A program made the position numbers and the translations under genes. Of a DNA stretch of 64,000 bases, positions 18,899 through 28,358 are shown piece after piece. The notes beneath the pieces are model-generated. The model made no database searches. It worked only from the letters and a program-made list of their open reading frames with translations, and had not been told where the DNA came from. Source of the stretch: Candidatus Azobacteroides sp. (GTDB lineage: Bacteria > Bacteroidota > Bacteroidia > Bacteroidales > WRGA01); assembly GCA_009787405.1 (NCBI GenBank), contig WRGA01000124.1:34607-98606 (forward strand), written 5' to 3'. Position 1 is the stretch's first letter, and each line of letters opens with the position of its first letter.

Positions 18899-20923
18899 AT
18901 GAAAAAGCATTTTTTCATAAAAAGTCTGTATACATTTTTAACATTATTTTTCTTAATAAATCAAAATATACAAGCGCAAAATCCGGTTTCAAAATTCGGA
19001 GAAGTCAATGATTATGAAATCAATATGACAAGTTATCCCGAAGACACGACAGCCACAGCCGTAGTCTTATCGGAAAAAGGAGAAACCCGATTTATTTATG
19101 ATGAGCAATCCGGATTTCGTTACAAATACGACTATCAGGTAAAAATAAAAATCTTAAAACCTGAAGGAATAGAAGAAGCGAATGAAACGATCGAATATAC
19201 AAACATAAATTCCAAGTCACGGGAAGAAATTTCGGGACTTTCCGGCACTACTTACAATCTTGAAGATGGAAAAATTGTTAAAGCCAAACTGTCCAAAGAA
19301 TTTATAAACGACGAGAAATATGACGAAAAGTTTTTCCGCAAAAAATTCACCCTGCCGGCCGTAAAAGTCGGTTCAGTCATTGAATATAAATACACCATCT
19401 ACTCCGATTTTTTTTATGATTTAAGGGATTTCCGGTTTCAACACCATATTCCCGTCGTGAAAACTACTTATGATATAATCATTCCGGAATATTACCATTA
19501 TAATATTGAAATGCGCGGTTATGAATCTATCATCTCCAAGCAGGAAGCCGTATCAGAAAAGTTCACCATCCGATACAGCCATATCGAAGAAAACGGACGT
19601 ACCTACCATGAAAGTTACGATATAAACAGCAACAGCAAAAGATACTATTTTGAAGGAAAAAATATTCCGGCACTCAAAGACGAACCGTTTGTCTGGTGTT
19701 TGGATGATTATATTTCAAAAGTAAGCTTCGAACTGCAAAGCATACACTACCCGCAAAGTACCGTCAAAAATTTCAGCAGCGATTGGGCAACTGTAGACAA
19801 AGAATTGCTGGATGCAAGTTCGTTCGGAGGGAATTTGAAAAAAAACGACATGGTTAAAGATCTGGTCAAAGAATTTGACACGATAAGCAATCCGGTATCC
19901 AAAGTCATTCAAATTCAAAACATGATTAAAAGTACGGTCAAATGGAATGAAAAAAACCGGCTTACATCCGATGACATAAAAAATGCACTCAAAACCGGAC
20001 TGGGAAGTAGTGCAGACATGAACTTTTTATTGATTAACGCACTGAATGCCGCCGGAATAGAAGCTTTTCCTGTGGTCATGAGCACCCGCAGCAACGGTAC
20101 ACTTCCTTTCTCTCACCCGTCCATTTCAGCACTCAATTATTTCATCACGGGAATAAAAATCGACACGGTGACTTATTTCACCGACGTATCCGCAAAATCA
20201 GGATCTTTGAACATTTTACCCCAAACGTGTTTAGTAAACAGAGCAAGAAGCATTAAAGAAAACGGACGTTCCCAATGGGTGAATCTAACCAAAGTATCGT
20301 CGGGAAACATTACCAAAAATATCTCATGCAAATTTGAAGACGGTGTTTATACCGCAACAATCAACACTTGGTACAAAGATGAATCTGCGTATGATTTTCG
20401 GTTAAATCAAAACAATTACAAAGACGAAGACGAGTATAGGGAAATTTTAGAGTCAAAATTCGCAGGAGCGATCGACAATTATTCCACAACCGGAATTGAA
20501 AATACATCTGCTCCCATCAATGAAAAATTCAAAGTAAAAACCAATATCGGCACAGGCGGCGAATACATCTACCTGACGGCACTGTTTGAACCGCAATTTA
20601 CAGAAAACAGATTCAAATCGGAAGAACGGAAATTACCGATCGAATTCAATTATCCCATCACCTTCAGAGAAAATATATCGATTGAAATTCCGGAAGGTTA
20701 CACCGTGGAAGACTTACCCAAATCCGAAAAGTACACATTTGACGATGGAAGCAAAATAAGCTGTTTGTATCAAATCATACATCAAGACAACACTATTTTT
20801 TTAAAATACAATTTTACGCAAAAAGAAATCATGTTCATAAATACAGATTACGAACATTTGAAAAATTTCTTTGCCAAAATAGTAAGTAAAAGCGGGGAAA
20901 AAATCATTTTAAAAAAGATGTGA
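18899..20923 (+). CDS. DUF3857 / transglutaminase-like domain protein, secreted
   Basis: Signal peptide; KVGSVIEYKYTIYSDFFYDLRDFRFQHHIPVVKTTYDIIIPEYY; transglutaminase-like region GLGSSADMNFLLINALNAAGIEAFPV. Confidence 0.8.
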   Translation: MKKHFFIKSLYTFLTLFFLINQNIQAQNPVSKFGEVNDYEINMTSYPEDTTATAVVLSEKGETRFIYDEQSGFRYKYDYQVKIKILKPEGIEEANETIEYTNINSKSREEISGLSGTTYNLEDGKIVKAKLSKEFINDEKYDEKFFRKKFTLPAVKVGSVIEYKYTIYSDFFYDLRDFRFQHHIPVVKTTYDIIIPEYYHYNIEMRGYESIISKQEAVSEKFTIRYSHIEENGRTYHESYDINSNSKRYYFEGKNIPALKDEPFVWCLDDYISKVSFELQSIHYPQSTVKNFSSDWATVDKELLDASSFGGNLKKNDMVKDLVKEFDTISNPVSKVIQIQNMIKSTVKWNEKNRLTSDDIKNALKTGLGSSADMNFLLINALNAAGIEAFPVVMSTRSNGTLPFSHPSISALNYFITGIKIDTVTYFTDVSAKSGSLNILPQTCLVNRARSIKENGRSQWVNLTKVSSGNITKNISCKFEDGVYTATINTWYKDESAYDFRLNQNNYKDEDEYREILESKFAGAIDNYSTTGIENTSAPINEKFKVKTNIGTGGEYIYLTALFEPQFTENRFKSEERKLPIEFNYPITFRENISIEIPEGYTVEDLPKSEKYTFDDGSKISCLYQIIHQDNTIFLKYNFTQKEIMFINTDYEHLKNFFAKIVSKSGEKIILKKM

Positions 20924-20951
20924 TCTACTAAAATCCGAGAAAAACAACCAC

Positions 20952-22853
20952 ATGAAAAAATATCTTTTTATTGCCTTATTGGGAATATTTACCGGCCGGC
21001 TTGTAGTTGCCCAAGATTATCCTGTTTTACTCATTCCCGACAGTCTTACAAAAAATGCAAACACTGTTATCAGAAATTATAACATTAATTTTATACAAAA
21101 CGACGTAAACGACGGGATTTCAAAAATATCCAAAACCATAACCATCCTGAACAGTAAAGGCAAAAATGATGCGATGATATACATTCTGCAAGATAAATTT
21201 CATGAATTAACTGATTTTTCCTGTACCATACGAAATTCGGAAGGAATGATATTAAAAAAAGTAAAAAAAGGAGATTTGACCACATCATCATTTTCCGAAT
21301 CATTTGCATCAGATGACAAATATTCTTTCTATGAATGCCAAGCTCCCTCCTACCCGTTCACGATAGAATACAATTATCAAATAAAATATAAAAACGGAAT
21401 CATCGGTTACCCGGTTTTCGATCCGATAAATAACTATGCCCGGTCAGTTGAAACGGCAAATTATCAAATCGAAATTCCGTCAAATATGACCATTCGTTAT
21501 AAAGTTTCAAATTATGACAATCCGATTGACAGCCTCGTCACAAACAACAAAAAAATATATACATGCAATATAGCCGGTCTTAAAGCCCAAAACGAAGAAC
21601 CGCTGTCTCCCCCCATAACCGAATACGTTCCTTATGTAATATTCGGGCCGACAAATTTTTGTTATGACGGATTTTGCGGAAACATGTCCGACTGGAACTC
21701 TTACGGAAAATGGATTTTTCAATTATTAGCGGAAAGAGATCAATTATCCCCCGATTTCAAAGAAAAAATCCGATCATTAACCGAAAATGCAAAATCAGAT
21801 AAAGAAAAGGCGAAAATCTTGTATGAATATTTACAAGCAAACATGCGCTATGTAAGCATACAATTAGGTATCGGCGGATTTCGTCCCGCCTCGGCATCCG
21901 ATGTCCAAAGAACGGGGTTCGGAGACTGTAAGGGTCTCTCAAATATGATGAAAGCCATGTTGAACGCTGTTAATATTCCGTCAATTTATACTGTAATAAG
22001 AATGGATGAAAAAGAAAAACGGATATACACCGATTTCCCGAACTTTATACAATTTAACCATGTCATCCTTTGTGTCCCGTTCAAAAATGATTCCCTTTGG
22101 TTGGAATGCACATCAAAAACAACGCCTTTCGGATATATACACAATGGCATATCAGGACATGATGCACTTCTCATTACCGAAAACGGAGGAAAATTATGCC
22201 GGTTACCCTCTTATCCTGACAGCCTGAACAAGTCCGTCTCCAATCTGAATATCATTTTAACCGAAGATGGTACGGCAACCGGAAAAGTAAGTTATAACTA
22301 TTATTTGGATCAATATGAATCGTCTGTACATACATTCGAAACAAACGATCCCCAAAAACAAAATGATTATCTGACAAAAAGTATGAAATCGGGAAAGGTA
22401 AAAATCCTGAACATCCATTCAAATATCAATAAATCAGCTGATCCTGAAATAAAAATCGATTACGATTTCATTGCCGAAGATTTCGCAAACAGATCTTCAA
22501 ACAGACTATTTTTTCCAATATGCCCGATAAAAAAAATCGATTACAACATATTTTCAAGTTCAAAAAGAGAACATGATATCAAAATAAACAACGGATACAA
22601 TGATTCGGATTCCATCAACATTCAGATACCGGAAGGTTATTCTCCCGAATCATTACCGAACGACATAACAGTAACAACTCCATACGGCATATATATCTCA
22701 AAAATTAAATACGAAGACGGAAAGTTAAAACATTTTCAGAACATTCAAATTTTCCGGAAAAGACATTCTAAAGATGACTATAAAAACATCAAAACCTTTT
22801 TTGAAAAGATAAACGAATCAATAAACCGGAGTGTCGTAATTAAAAAAATATGA
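20952..22853 (+). CDS. DUF3857 / transglutaminase-like domain protein, secreted (paralog of the preceding gene)
   Basis: Signal peptide; MRYVSIQLGIGGFRPASASDVQRTGFGDCKGLSNMMKAML. Confidence 0.85.
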   Translation: MKKYLFIALLGIFTGRLVVAQDYPVLLIPDSLTKNANTVIRNYNINFIQNDVNDGISKISKTITILNSKGKNDAMIYILQDKFHELTDFSCTIRNSEGMILKKVKKGDLTTSSFSESFASDDKYSFYECQAPSYPFTIEYNYQIKYKNGIIGYPVFDPINNYARSVETANYQIEIPSNMTIRYKVSNYDNPIDSLVTNNKKIYTCNIAGLKAQNEEPLSPPITEYVPYVIFGPTNFCYDGFCGNMSDWNSYGKWIFQLLAERDQLSPDFKEKIRSLTENAKSDKEKAKILYEYLQANMRYVSIQLGIGGFRPASASDVQRTGFGDCKGLSNMMKAMLNAVNIPSIYTVIRMDEKEKRIYTDFPNFIQFNHVILCVPFKNDSLWLECTSKTTPFGYIHNGISGHDALLITENGGKLCRLPSYPDSLNKSVSNLNIILTEDGTATGKVSYNYYLDQYESSVHTFETNDPQKQNDYLTKSMKSGKVKILNIHSNINKSADPEIKIDYDFIAEDFANRSSNRLFFPICPIKKIDYNIFSSSKREHDIKINNGYNDSDSINIQIPEGYSPESLPNDITVTTPYGIYISKIKYEDGKLKHFQNIQIFRKRHSKDDYKNIKTFFEKINESINRSVVIKKI

Positions 22854-22902
22854 TTATCTATATACAGATAACATCAACTAAGCATGTCATAAAAAATAAT
22901 TT

Positions 22903-23020
22903 ATATTTTAAACACCAAGTCACAAAGACGGAAAGGCGCGAAGTTTAGAATCTTTGTGACGTGGCGTCTTTGCATCTTCGCGTTTAAAATATTAGACATT
23001 AAATTCTGCCATGTACTTAA
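22903..23020 (-). repeat. Dispersed 'CGCAAAGACG' repeat, near full-length
   Basis: TTTATATTTTAAACACCAAGTCACAAAGACGGAAAGGCGCGAAGTTTAGAATCTTTGTGACGTGGCGTCTTTGCATCTTCGCGTTTAAAATATTAGACATTAAATTCTGCCATGTAC. Confidence 0.75.
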
Positions 23021-23129
23021 ACCGGAATTATTATAAATTAAGTATTTTTAAAAGAAAAATCCGATACCGAAATTGAAAAAAAGCCCTATATTTGCAGGGA
23101 ATGTTCACTTTTACATTGGCATAAAAACC

Positions 23130-23222
23130 ATGAAACATACAATTTGTACATTTACATTTTTGCATTGTTTGTGTATACTCACTTTTTCCGTGTACGCAAA
23201 CGGAATAAAGAATAAAACATAA
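23130..23222 (+). CDS. Possible small signal-peptide-like protein (30 aa) upstream of hdrC
   Basis: MKHTICTFTFLHCLCILTFSVYANGIKNKT*. Stop is 11 bp before the hdrC ATG; a TATATTTG -7-like box lies at 23087-23094. Confidence 0.3.
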   Translation: MKHTICTFTFLHCLCILTFSVYANGIKNKT

Positions 23223-23233
23223 ATCAATCTAAT

Positions 23234-23794
23234 ATGTCATATCGTCCTAACAACTCCCTCTCCGAAGAAGTTCTCGAACACACCAAGGTTAACAGCGCCG
23301 GATGCTACCAGTGCGGCAAATGTTCAGCGGGGTGTCCTTTGGCCGAAGAAATGGACTATACTTCAAGCATGGTCATGCGAATGCTGCAAACGGAAGATAA
23401 AGCAATTGAAAAAGAACTGTTGAAATCGCAAAGCATTTGGTTGTGCTCTTCTTGCGAAATGTGCATTTCCCGTTGCCCGATGTCAATCGATATTCCGAAA
23501 GTCATGGATTACCTGCGGCAAAAATCCGTGAAAGAAGGGCTACAAAACAAAACGGCGGACAAAAACATTGTCGCTTTTCACCGTTCATTTCTGGATATGA
23601 TTCAATTAACAGGCCGTTCGTATGAACCGGGAATGATCATGGACTACAAATTGAGAAGTAAAGATTTCTTCCAAGATTTAACCATGGCACCGAAAATGTT
23701 CAGTCGAGGCAAGTTACCGATTTTTCCCGAATCGGTGAAAAACCGCAAGAATATTCAAGATATTTTCAAAAAAAGTAAAAAAGAAAGTATTTAA
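23234..23794 (+). CDS. hdrC: Heterodisulfide reductase subunit C-like 4Fe-4S protein
   Basis: CYQCGKCSAGCPLAEEMD and CSSCEMCISRCPMSIDIPKVMDYLR. Confidence 0.9.
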   Translation: MSYRPNNSLSEEVLEHTKVNSAGCYQCGKCSAGCPLAEEMDYTSSMVMRMLQTEDKAIEKELLKSQSIWLCSSCEMCISRCPMSIDIPKVMDYLRQKSVKEGLQNKTADKNIVAFHRSFLDMIQLTGRSYEPGMIMDYKLRSKDFFQDLTMAPKMFSRGKLPIFPESVKNRKNIQDIFKKSKKESI

Positions 23795-23795
23795 C

Positions 23796-24647
23796 ATGAA
23801 AAAGAAATTAGGATTTTACCCCGGTTGTTCCTTGGAAGGAACCTCAAGAGAATACAGTGAATCCGTGATTTCTCTTGCCAAACGATTTGACATCGAATTG
23901 GAGGCTGTCCCCGATTGGAACTGCTGCGGAGCATCCTCCGCTCATAATTTAAACAAAATACTTTCGTTGGCGCTTCCCGCAAGAATATTGGCACAAGCCG
24001 AAAAAGCGGGAATAAAAGAAATTCTGGTTCCCTGCGCGGCTTGTTCGAATCGGTTGATCACCACGCAACACGAATTATTCGAAGAACCCGAATTGAAAAA
24101 AGAAGTGGAAGAAACAACGGGAATGTCCCTCTCTGCTCCGATTCGGATCTTAAATGTGATTCAATTCATTCAGGAATATATCGTTCCCGAATTGCCGAAT
24201 AAAAAAGTCAATGCTTTCGACAAAAAAGTGGCTTGTTATTACGGCTGTCTGCTGGTTCGTCCGCACGATATTTTGCAATTCGACCGTTTGGAAGACCCGC
24301 AAAGCATGGACGAAATCATGAAAACATCGGGAGCCGAACCGATTGACTGGCCGTTCAAAACCGAATGCTGCGGAGCAGGTTTATCGTTAAGCCGAAGCGA
24401 CTTAATCGGAAAATTATCGGGAAAAATCGTTAACGAAGCCACCGAAAGAGGCGCCGAAGCTATTATCGTTGCCTGTCCGATGTGTCATGCCAATCTGGAT
24501 ATGAGACGTCCCGTCATTAATAAATATATGGGTAAAAAACTGAATATCCCTGTTCTTTATATCACACAAGTCATCGGAATGGTTTGCGGATTAAGCCCGA
24601 AAGACACGGGAATCAAACGTCATTTGGTAAAAGTAAATATAAATTAA
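23796..24647 (+). CDS. hdrB: Heterodisulfide reductase subunit B-like (two CCG domains)
   Basis: FYPGCSLEGTSREYSES; PDWNCCGASSAHNLN; TECCGAGLSLSR; CPMCHANLD. Confidence 0.92.
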   Translation: MKKKLGFYPGCSLEGTSREYSESVISLAKRFDIELEAVPDWNCCGASSAHNLNKILSLALPARILAQAEKAGIKEILVPCAACSNRLITTQHELFEEPELKKEVEETTGMSLSAPIRILNVIQFIQEYIVPELPNKKVNAFDKKVACYYGCLLVRPHDILQFDRLEDPQSMDEIMKTSGAEPIDWPFKTECCGAGLSLSRSDLIGKLSGKIVNEATERGAEAIIVACPMCHANLDMRRPVINKYMGKKLNIPVLYITQVIGMVCGLSPKDTGIKRHLVKVNIN

Positions 24648-24707
24648 ATAAGTAAACGAAATTCAAGTCCGAAAACTTGTTCATCCGTTTACTCGTCAAC
24701 TGAAATT
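24648..24707. repeat. Short inverted-repeat element (AGTAAACGA... / ...CGTTTACTCGTCAACT)
   Basis: Ends TTTACTCGTCAACTGAAATTATG at the hdrA start. The same end occurs at 27082-27104 before flxD. Confidence 0.5.
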
Positions 24708-26708
24708 ATGGCACGAATAGGAGTTTTTGTATGTCATTGCGGCGAAAACATTTCGGCGACGGTAGATTGTGAAAATGTATCGGAACGCGCCGCAAAACTG
24801 CCCGGAGTGGTTTACAGCACCGATTACAAATACATGTGTTCCGATCCCGGACAATCGAAAATCAAAGAAGCGATTATCGAACATAAGCTTACAGGAGTCG
24901 TTGTTTCGGCCTGTTCTCCGCGAATGCACGAACCGACTTTCAGAAAAGCCTGCGCCGAAGCCGGTTTAAATCCGTATCTCTGCGAAATGGCCAACATTCG
25001 CGAACAATGTTCATGGGTTCACGAAAAAAGCGAAACAACCACGAATAAAGCCTTTGATTTGGTGCGTATGTTGGTTGAAAAAGTAAAAAATAATCATCCG
25101 CTCGAATCCATTAAAGTACCCGTAAACAAAACGGCAGTCGTTGTCGGCGGAGGCGTTGCGGGAATCCAAACGTCGCTGGACATCGCCAATGCAGGACATA
25201 AAGTCATTTTGGTGGAAAGAGAACCTTCCATCGGCGGACACATGTCGCAGCTTTCGGAAACATTTCCCACGCTGGACTGTTCCCAATGCATTCTTACCCC
25301 GCGAATGGTGGAAGTGGCACAGCATCCGAACATTACACTTTATACATATTCCGAATTAGAACATACGGACGGATTTATCGGAAATTTCAACGTCCGCATC
25401 CGTCGGAAAGCAAGAAGCATAAACGAAAAATTATGTACGGGTTGCGGATTATGCTGTACCAAATGTCCGGCCAAAAAAATAGAAAGCGAATTTGAACAAG
25501 GATTAGCGTACAGAACGGCCATTTATGTTCCGTTTCCTCAAGCCGTTCCGAACAAACCCGTCATCGACAGAGTAAATTGCCGGTATTTCCAAACAGGAAA
25601 ATGTAAAGTCTGCCAAAAACTTTGTCCCACAGGAGCCGTCGATTTCGAACAAAAAGACGAAATCATCGAAGTCAAAGCGGGAGCCATCGTACTTGCAACC
25701 GGGTTTGAAGTCAAAAACACCGATTTCTTCCCTGAATACGGTTTCGGAAAATATAAAGATGTCATCAACGGACTGCAATTCGAACGATTGGCATCGGCAT
25801 CAGGACCGACACAAGGAGAAATCCGACGTCCGTCCGACGGAAAAATCCCCGAAAAAATTGTTTTCGTAGCCTGTGCCGGTTCGCGCGATGTCGCCAAAGG
25901 CATTCCTTACTGTTCGAAAATTTGTTGCATGTACACGGCTAAACACGCCATGTTGTACAAACATAAAGTTCACGAAGGAACACCGTATGTTTTTTACATG
26001 GACATTCGCGCAGCAGGTAAAAACTACGACGAGTTCACACGACGGGCCATTGAAGAAGACGGGGCAAAATACATTCGCGGACGTGTGGCGAACATCTACG
26101 AAAAAAACGGAAAACTGATTGTCAAAGGAGCAGATACTCTAATGAACGGAAGACCCGTCGAAATAGACGCGGATATGGTGGTATTGGCAACCGCCGCTGT
26201 ATCGTGCGAAGGTTCCGAATCATTGGCACAAAAACTACACGTTTCGTACGATTCATATAAATTCTTTGCCGAAGCACATCCCAAATTGAAACCTGTAGAA
26301 ACCAACACAGCAGGAATCTATCTGGCGGGAGCATGTCAAGCGCCGAAAGACATCCCCGAATCCGTTGCCGCAGCATCGGGAGCAGCCGCAAAAGTTATTT
26401 GTCTGTTTGCCGGCAGCGAATTAACGCGCGAACCCATCGTGGCCAAAGTGAACCGCATGCCGCCTCCTATTTTCTCGACTTGCATGGGATGCGGAATGTG
26501 TAAAGAGGTTTGTCCGTATCAAGCCATCGATAAAGAAGAAATCAAAAACAGAAACGGAGAAACCATTAAAACGATTGCCAAAATCAATCCCGGATTATGT
26601 CAAGGTTGCGGAATTTGTGTTTCTTTCTGCAAATCCAAATCCATCGACTTGGAAGGATATTCAAATAAACAGGTGTATGAAGAAGTGTTGGCATTATTAA
26701 ATAGTTAG
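24708..26708 (+). CDS. hdrA: Heterodisulfide reductase subunit A-like flavoprotein/polyferredoxin
   Basis: RIGVFVCHCGENI; VVVGGGVAGIQTSLDIANAG; several CxxCxxCxxxCP clusters including GCGMCKEVCPYQAI. Confidence 0.93.
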   Translation: MARIGVFVCHCGENISATVDCENVSERAAKLPGVVYSTDYKYMCSDPGQSKIKEAIIEHKLTGVVVSACSPRMHEPTFRKACAEAGLNPYLCEMANIREQCSWVHEKSETTTNKAFDLVRMLVEKVKNNHPLESIKVPVNKTAVVVGGGVAGIQTSLDIANAGHKVILVEREPSIGGHMSQLSETFPTLDCSQCILTPRMVEVAQHPNITLYTYSELEHTDGFIGNFNVRIRRKARSINEKLCTGCGLCCTKCPAKKIESEFEQGLAYRTAIYVPFPQAVPNKPVIDRVNCRYFQTGKCKVCQKLCPTGAVDFEQKDEIIEVKAGAIVLATGFEVKNTDFFPEYGFGKYKDVINGLQFERLASASGPTQGEIRRPSDGKIPEKIVFVACAGSRDVAKGIPYCSKICCMYTAKHAMLYKHKVHEGTPYVFYMDIRAAGKNYDEFTRRAIEEDGAKYIRGRVANIYEKNGKLIVKGADTLMNGRPVEIDADMVVLATAAVSCEGSESLAQKLHVSYDSYKFFAEAHPKLKPVETNTAGIYLAGACQAPKDIPESVAAASGAAAKVICLFAGSELTREPIVAKVNRMPPPIFSTCMGCGMCKEVCPYQAIDKEEIKNRNGETIKTIAKINPGLCQGCGICVSFCKSKSIDLEGYSNKQVYEEVLALLNS

Positions 26709-27101
26709 TAGACAAGTAAACAAGTTGACGAGTTGGGGTAAGTCAGGGAAAATAGAAAAATAAGTAAAAATAGCATTAGGTTCAGCTTCCGAATTAGAAA
26801 CTCAACTTATCATTTCTGTAGAGCTTCAATTTATGAATAAAGAAAATTTTGAATTATTAAACAATATGAATAACCAAATAATCAAGATGTTATCATCATT
26901 AATAAAAGCAGTAAGCAAATAGACGAGTAAACGAGTTGACAAGTTAGTGGTAAGTCACATTAACCAATTAAAAATACTGAATTCAGTACTTGTCAATTCG
27001 TTTACGCGCCAACTCGTTTACTAAAAAATATTAATTAACCCGTAAACTTTAAATGAGTCCGAGTTGTCAACTCATTTACTTGTTTACTCGTCAACTAAAA
27101 T
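26704..27101. mobile_element. Inverted-repeat-bounded insertion carrying a four-helix-bundle gene remnant
   Basis: ACAAGTAAACAAGTTGACGAGTT (26710-), ACGAGTAAACGAGTTGACAAGTT (26922-), and inverted versions at ~26991-27022 and ~27062-27095 flank or follow the remnant. Confidence 0.45.
26764..26922 (+). pseudogene. C-terminal remnant of a four-helix-bundle protein (S23/IVS family)
   Basis: In-frame VKIALGSASELETQLIISVELQFMNKENFELLNNMNNQIIKMLSSLIKAVSK*. GSxSELETQL is the family hallmark. No N-terminal half. Confidence 0.7.
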
Positions 27102-27533
27102 ATGTTTGAACCGAAAATAGTCGCATTTGTGTGCAACTGGTGCACATACGCAGGGGCTGACCTGACGGGAACCAACCGGATCAAGTATTCACCCGACGTA
27201 AAAATTATTCGTTTTCCGTGTACGGGACGCATTGATTTTATGTTGCTGATAAAAGCATTTTCCAACGGAGCCGACGGAATCATCGTATCGGGATGCCATC
27301 CGAACGATTGTCATTATACGTCGGGAAATTTCCATGCACGCCGCCGCTGGACGATTTTCCGCAGTTTGTTGGATTTTATGGGAATCGATGTCAACCGCAT
27401 TACATTCACGTGGGTATCCGCAGCCGAAGGAGCCAAATGGGCCGAAGTGGTTGATTCAACCGTCGAAAAAATAAAAAAATTAGGCCCGTATAAAGAATAC
27501 CGGCCCATTGCTAACGAAATAGTGGAGGAGTAA
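27102..27533 (+). CDS. flxD: MvhD/FlxD-like iron-sulfur electron transfer subunit
   Basis: FEPKIVAFVCNWCTYAGADLTGTNRIKYSPDVKIIRFPCTGRID; GADGIIVSGCHPNDCHYTSGN. Confidence 0.88.
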   Translation: MFEPKIVAFVCNWCTYAGADLTGTNRIKYSPDVKIIRFPCTGRIDFMLLIKAFSNGADGIIVSGCHPNDCHYTSGNFHARRRWTIFRSLLDFMGIDVNRITFTWVSAAEGAKWAEVVDSTVEKIKKLGPYKEYRPIANEIVEE

Positions 27534-27534
27534 T

Positions 27535-28338
27535 ATGTCGACAATGATCGAAACGGCAAAAAAATTATTGAAAAACGGAGATGTAAACATCGTCATCGGA
27601 TACAGCGAAGGAAGCCAAGGGCGCGTTCGACCGTTTTTCGCGCGCAACGAAGAAGAAGCGGAAAACCTTGTTTACGATAATCGCTGCACGCAAAACCTCG
27701 CCATGTATGTATCCAAGAAAGAAATCTCAAAATACGGGAAACCTGCTATTGTCGCTAATATTCACACGCTTCGCGGAATCATTCGTCTGGCGGTGGAAAA
27801 CCAAATAAAAGACGGTGATTTAATTGCTTTGCATATAAATGACAAAGATGAAATGACAGTTTGCTCCACGTTGGAGGAAATCGAAACACATTTGGCGACT
27901 GTCACGCCTCAAATCAGCGACGAAGATAAAGTCATGATTGAAAAACTCGATGCAATGTCCCTCACGGAACGCCGGAATTTCTGGGAAAAAGAAATGGAAA
28001 ATTGCATCAAGTGCTATGCCTGCCGTCAAGCATGTCCGTTGTGTTATTGCACTCAATGTACGGTGGAAGTGAATCAACCGCAATGGATCCCCGTCGAAGC
28101 AAGCATCGACGGAAATCTGGAATGGCATATTATGCGCGCCATGCACTTGTCGGGACGTTGCATTTCGTGCGGACAATGCGGCGATGCCTGCCCCGTCGGC
28201 ATTCCCATTCATCTGCTGCCCATGAAACTGTCCCAAGAAGTGAAAAACATTTACGGAAGCATTTCAGGAATGAATCGCAGTGAAGGCTGTGCAATGGCAA
28301 CTTATCAACCCGGCGACAAAGAGAATTTTATCGGATAA
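27535..28338 (+). CDS. flxC: FlxC-like 4Fe-4S subunit
   Basis: CIKCYACRQACPLCYCTQC and CISCGQCGDACPVGIP; position in the hdr-flx cluster. Confidence 0.78.
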   Translation: MSTMIETAKKLLKNGDVNIVIGYSEGSQGRVRPFFARNEEEAENLVYDNRCTQNLAMYVSKKEISKYGKPAIVANIHTLRGIIRLAVENQIKDGDLIALHINDKDEMTVCSTLEEIETHLATVTPQISDEDKVMIEKLDAMSLTERRNFWEKEMENCIKCYACRQACPLCYCTQCTVEVNQPQWIPVEASIDGNLEWHIMRAMHLSGRCISCGQCGDACPVGIPIHLLPMKLSQEVKNIYGSISGMNRSEGCAMATYQPGDKENFIG

Positions 28339-28358
28339 CCCGACTCAAACGAAATAAA

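Noticed and set aside
26764-26922. Diversity-generating retroelement (avd-like gene)
   Set aside because: Only a C-terminal four-helix-bundle fragment exists; no reverse transcriptase, template repeat or variable repeat is present nearby.
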